A DNA stretch of 14,665 nucleotides from Acetobacter sp. UBA5411. Lineage in GTDB: Bacteria > Pseudomonadota > Alphaproteobacteria > Acetobacterales > Acetobacteraceae. The position numbers and the translations under genes are program-made. The DNA is taken from the NCBI RefSeq assembly GCF_002409645.1, contig NZ_DHNR01000037.1, positions 1 through 14,665 of the forward strand, in the 5' to 3' direction. Below are positions 13,897 to 14,665 of the stretch, in pieces; position 1 is the stretch's first letter, and every line of letters begins with the position of its first letter. Below the pieces are notes generated by a model. The model had not been told where the DNA came from and ran no database searches. It was given only the letters and a program-made list of their open reading frames with translations.

Positions 13897-14643
13897 ATGT
13901 CCGGCAAGATCATCTGCACCGGCCTCGGTCCCGGCGACCCGGACCTGATCAGCGTGCGCGCCGACCGGCTCATCCGCAATGCCCGCCATGTGGCCTATTT
14001 CCGCAAGGCCGGACGCGCAGGTCAGGCGCGACGGATCGTCGAGGGGATGCTGGCTCCTGACATCCTCGAATATCCGATGGAATATCCCGTCACCACCGAA
14101 CTGCCGGTGAACAGTCCCGCCTATCGCAACTCGCTGGCCAGCTTTTACGATGACTGGGCGGGCCGCCTGACCGATCTGGCGCGGACGCAGGAGGTGGTGG
14201 TACTGTGCGAGGGTGATCCGTTCTTCTACGGCTCCTTCATGCATCTGCACGCACGGCTTCAGGGCCACGTCGAGATGGAGGTCGTTCCCGGCATCACCGG
14301 CATGACCGGCTGCTGGAACGCCACAAACATTCCGATCACATGGGGCGACGATGTGCTCACCGTGCTGACCGGCACGATGCCGGAGACCGATCTGACACAA
14401 CATATGCGGGCCGCGGATGCTCTGGTGGTGATGAAGACTGGCCGGAACCTGCCCAAGGTGCGCCGCGCTCTAGCTGCCTCCGGTCGGCTTGAGGATGCAT
14501 GGCTGGTGGAGCGTGGCACCATGCCCGGCCAGCGGGTGATCCGCCTTGCCGAGGCCAGCAACGAGGACTGTCCTTATTTCGCGATTGTGCTGGTGCATGG
14601 GCAGGGCCGTCGGCCCGAAACCGAGCATGGAGGGGAACCATGA
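13897..14643 (+). CDS. cobI: Precorrin-2 C20-methyltransferase
   Basis: SAM-dependent methylation of precorrin-2 at C20 to give precorrin-3A, the substrate of CobG. The 248-residue protein is a class III tetrapyrrole methylase. The glycine-rich GLGPGDPDLISVRA is at 9-22, LCEGDPFFYGSFMHL at about 103-117 is the cofactor and substrate loop, PGITGMTGCWNA is near 138-149, and VLTGTMP and VVMKTGRNLPKV are later conserved strands. The ATG lies 4 nt after the cobH stop. The TGA overlaps the ATG of the next gene (ATGA), giving strict coupling. CobI, CobG and CobH catalyse different steps of the same ring pathway and share the riboswitch-controlled operon. Confidence 0.95.
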   Translation: MSGKIICTGLGPGDPDLISVRADRLIRNARHVAYFRKAGRAGQARRIVEGMLAPDILEYPMEYPVTTELPVNSPAYRNSLASFYDDWAGRLTDLARTQEVVVLCEGDPFFYGSFMHLHARLQGHVEMEVVPGITGMTGCWNATNIPITWGDDVLTVLTGTMPETDLTQHMRAADALVVMKTGRNLPKVRRALAASGRLEDAWLVERGTMPGQRVIRLAEASNEDCPYFAIVLVHGQGRRPETEHGGEP

Positions 14644-14665
14644 CCGTCACGCCACTGGTCATTGC
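14640..14665 (+). CDS. Start of the next operon gene, probably cobJ-like, cut by window edge
   Basis: ATG 14640 overlaps the cobI stop as ATGA and is preceded by a strong GGAGGGG ribosome-binding sequence at 14629-14635. Only eight codons are visible (MTVTPLVI). From pathway and gene order one expects precorrin-3B C17-methyltransferase (CobJ), possibly fused to a CbiG-like domain, but eight residues cannot prove this. Confidence 0.5.

Overview
The window looks like chromosomal DNA of an acetic acid bacterium or a close relative (Acetobacteraceae, Alphaproteobacteria). The basis is high GC, protein sequences of alphaproteobacterial type (for example the GEAS form of the thiamine-diphosphate motif in IlvB), and the oxygen-dependent (CobG) cobalamin route. 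The genus cannot be fixed from the sequence alone. There is no rRNA, tRNA, CRISPR array, intact insertion sequence or phage gene.

Left part (1-5629), core anabolism. On the minus strand, read right to left, are miaA (tRNA modification), ilvB, ilvN and ilvC (cut at the window edge): the acetolactate synthase subunits and the ketol-acid reductoisomerase of isoleucine/valine/leucine synthesis. A good sigma70-type promoter for ilvBNC lies inside the 3' end of miaA, giving ilvB a leader of about 170 nt. serB (phosphoserine phosphatase) diverges from miaA across 47 bp.

Middle part (5630-9222). A plus-strand CPA1-type Na+/H+ antiporter follows a TTGACA box and a perfect 14-bp palindrome. It converges on a small minus-strand DUF2322 gene. 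A gene-poor, more AT-rich stretch of about 1 kb (7424-8433) follows, with one strong bidirectional hairpin terminator and two operator-like dyads. Then comes a small secreted protein that looks like DUF2501, and a perfect 14-bp inverted repeat.

leuA part (8978-10851). leuA (2-isopropylmalate synthase) has a leader of about 200 nt that appears to encode a short peptide ending in a leucine-rich run (GLSQLLLRLIRP). The peptide's stop codon lies inside a large two-tier stem. This looks like a ribosome-sensing leucine attenuator, and the peptide start sits about where transcription should begin. leuA ends at a textbook terminator.

Right part (10852-14665), cobalamin. A debris zone holds a frame-broken GGDEF (diguanylate cyclase) C-terminus. 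A cobalamin riboswitch follows, with a plausible translational expression platform that masks the ribosome-binding site of the first gene. That gene is a DUF1636 cysteine-rich protein. After about 215 bp of unclear sequence come cobG, cobH, cobI and the first codons of one more gene, nearly all overlapping, so this is one translationally coupled B12-controlled operon.

Most of the window is ordinary biosynthetic chromosome. The parts most worth checking are the leucine leader of leuA, the riboswitch/SD-masking arrangement before DUF1636, the unexplained 215 bp before cobG, and the decayed signalling-gene debris.
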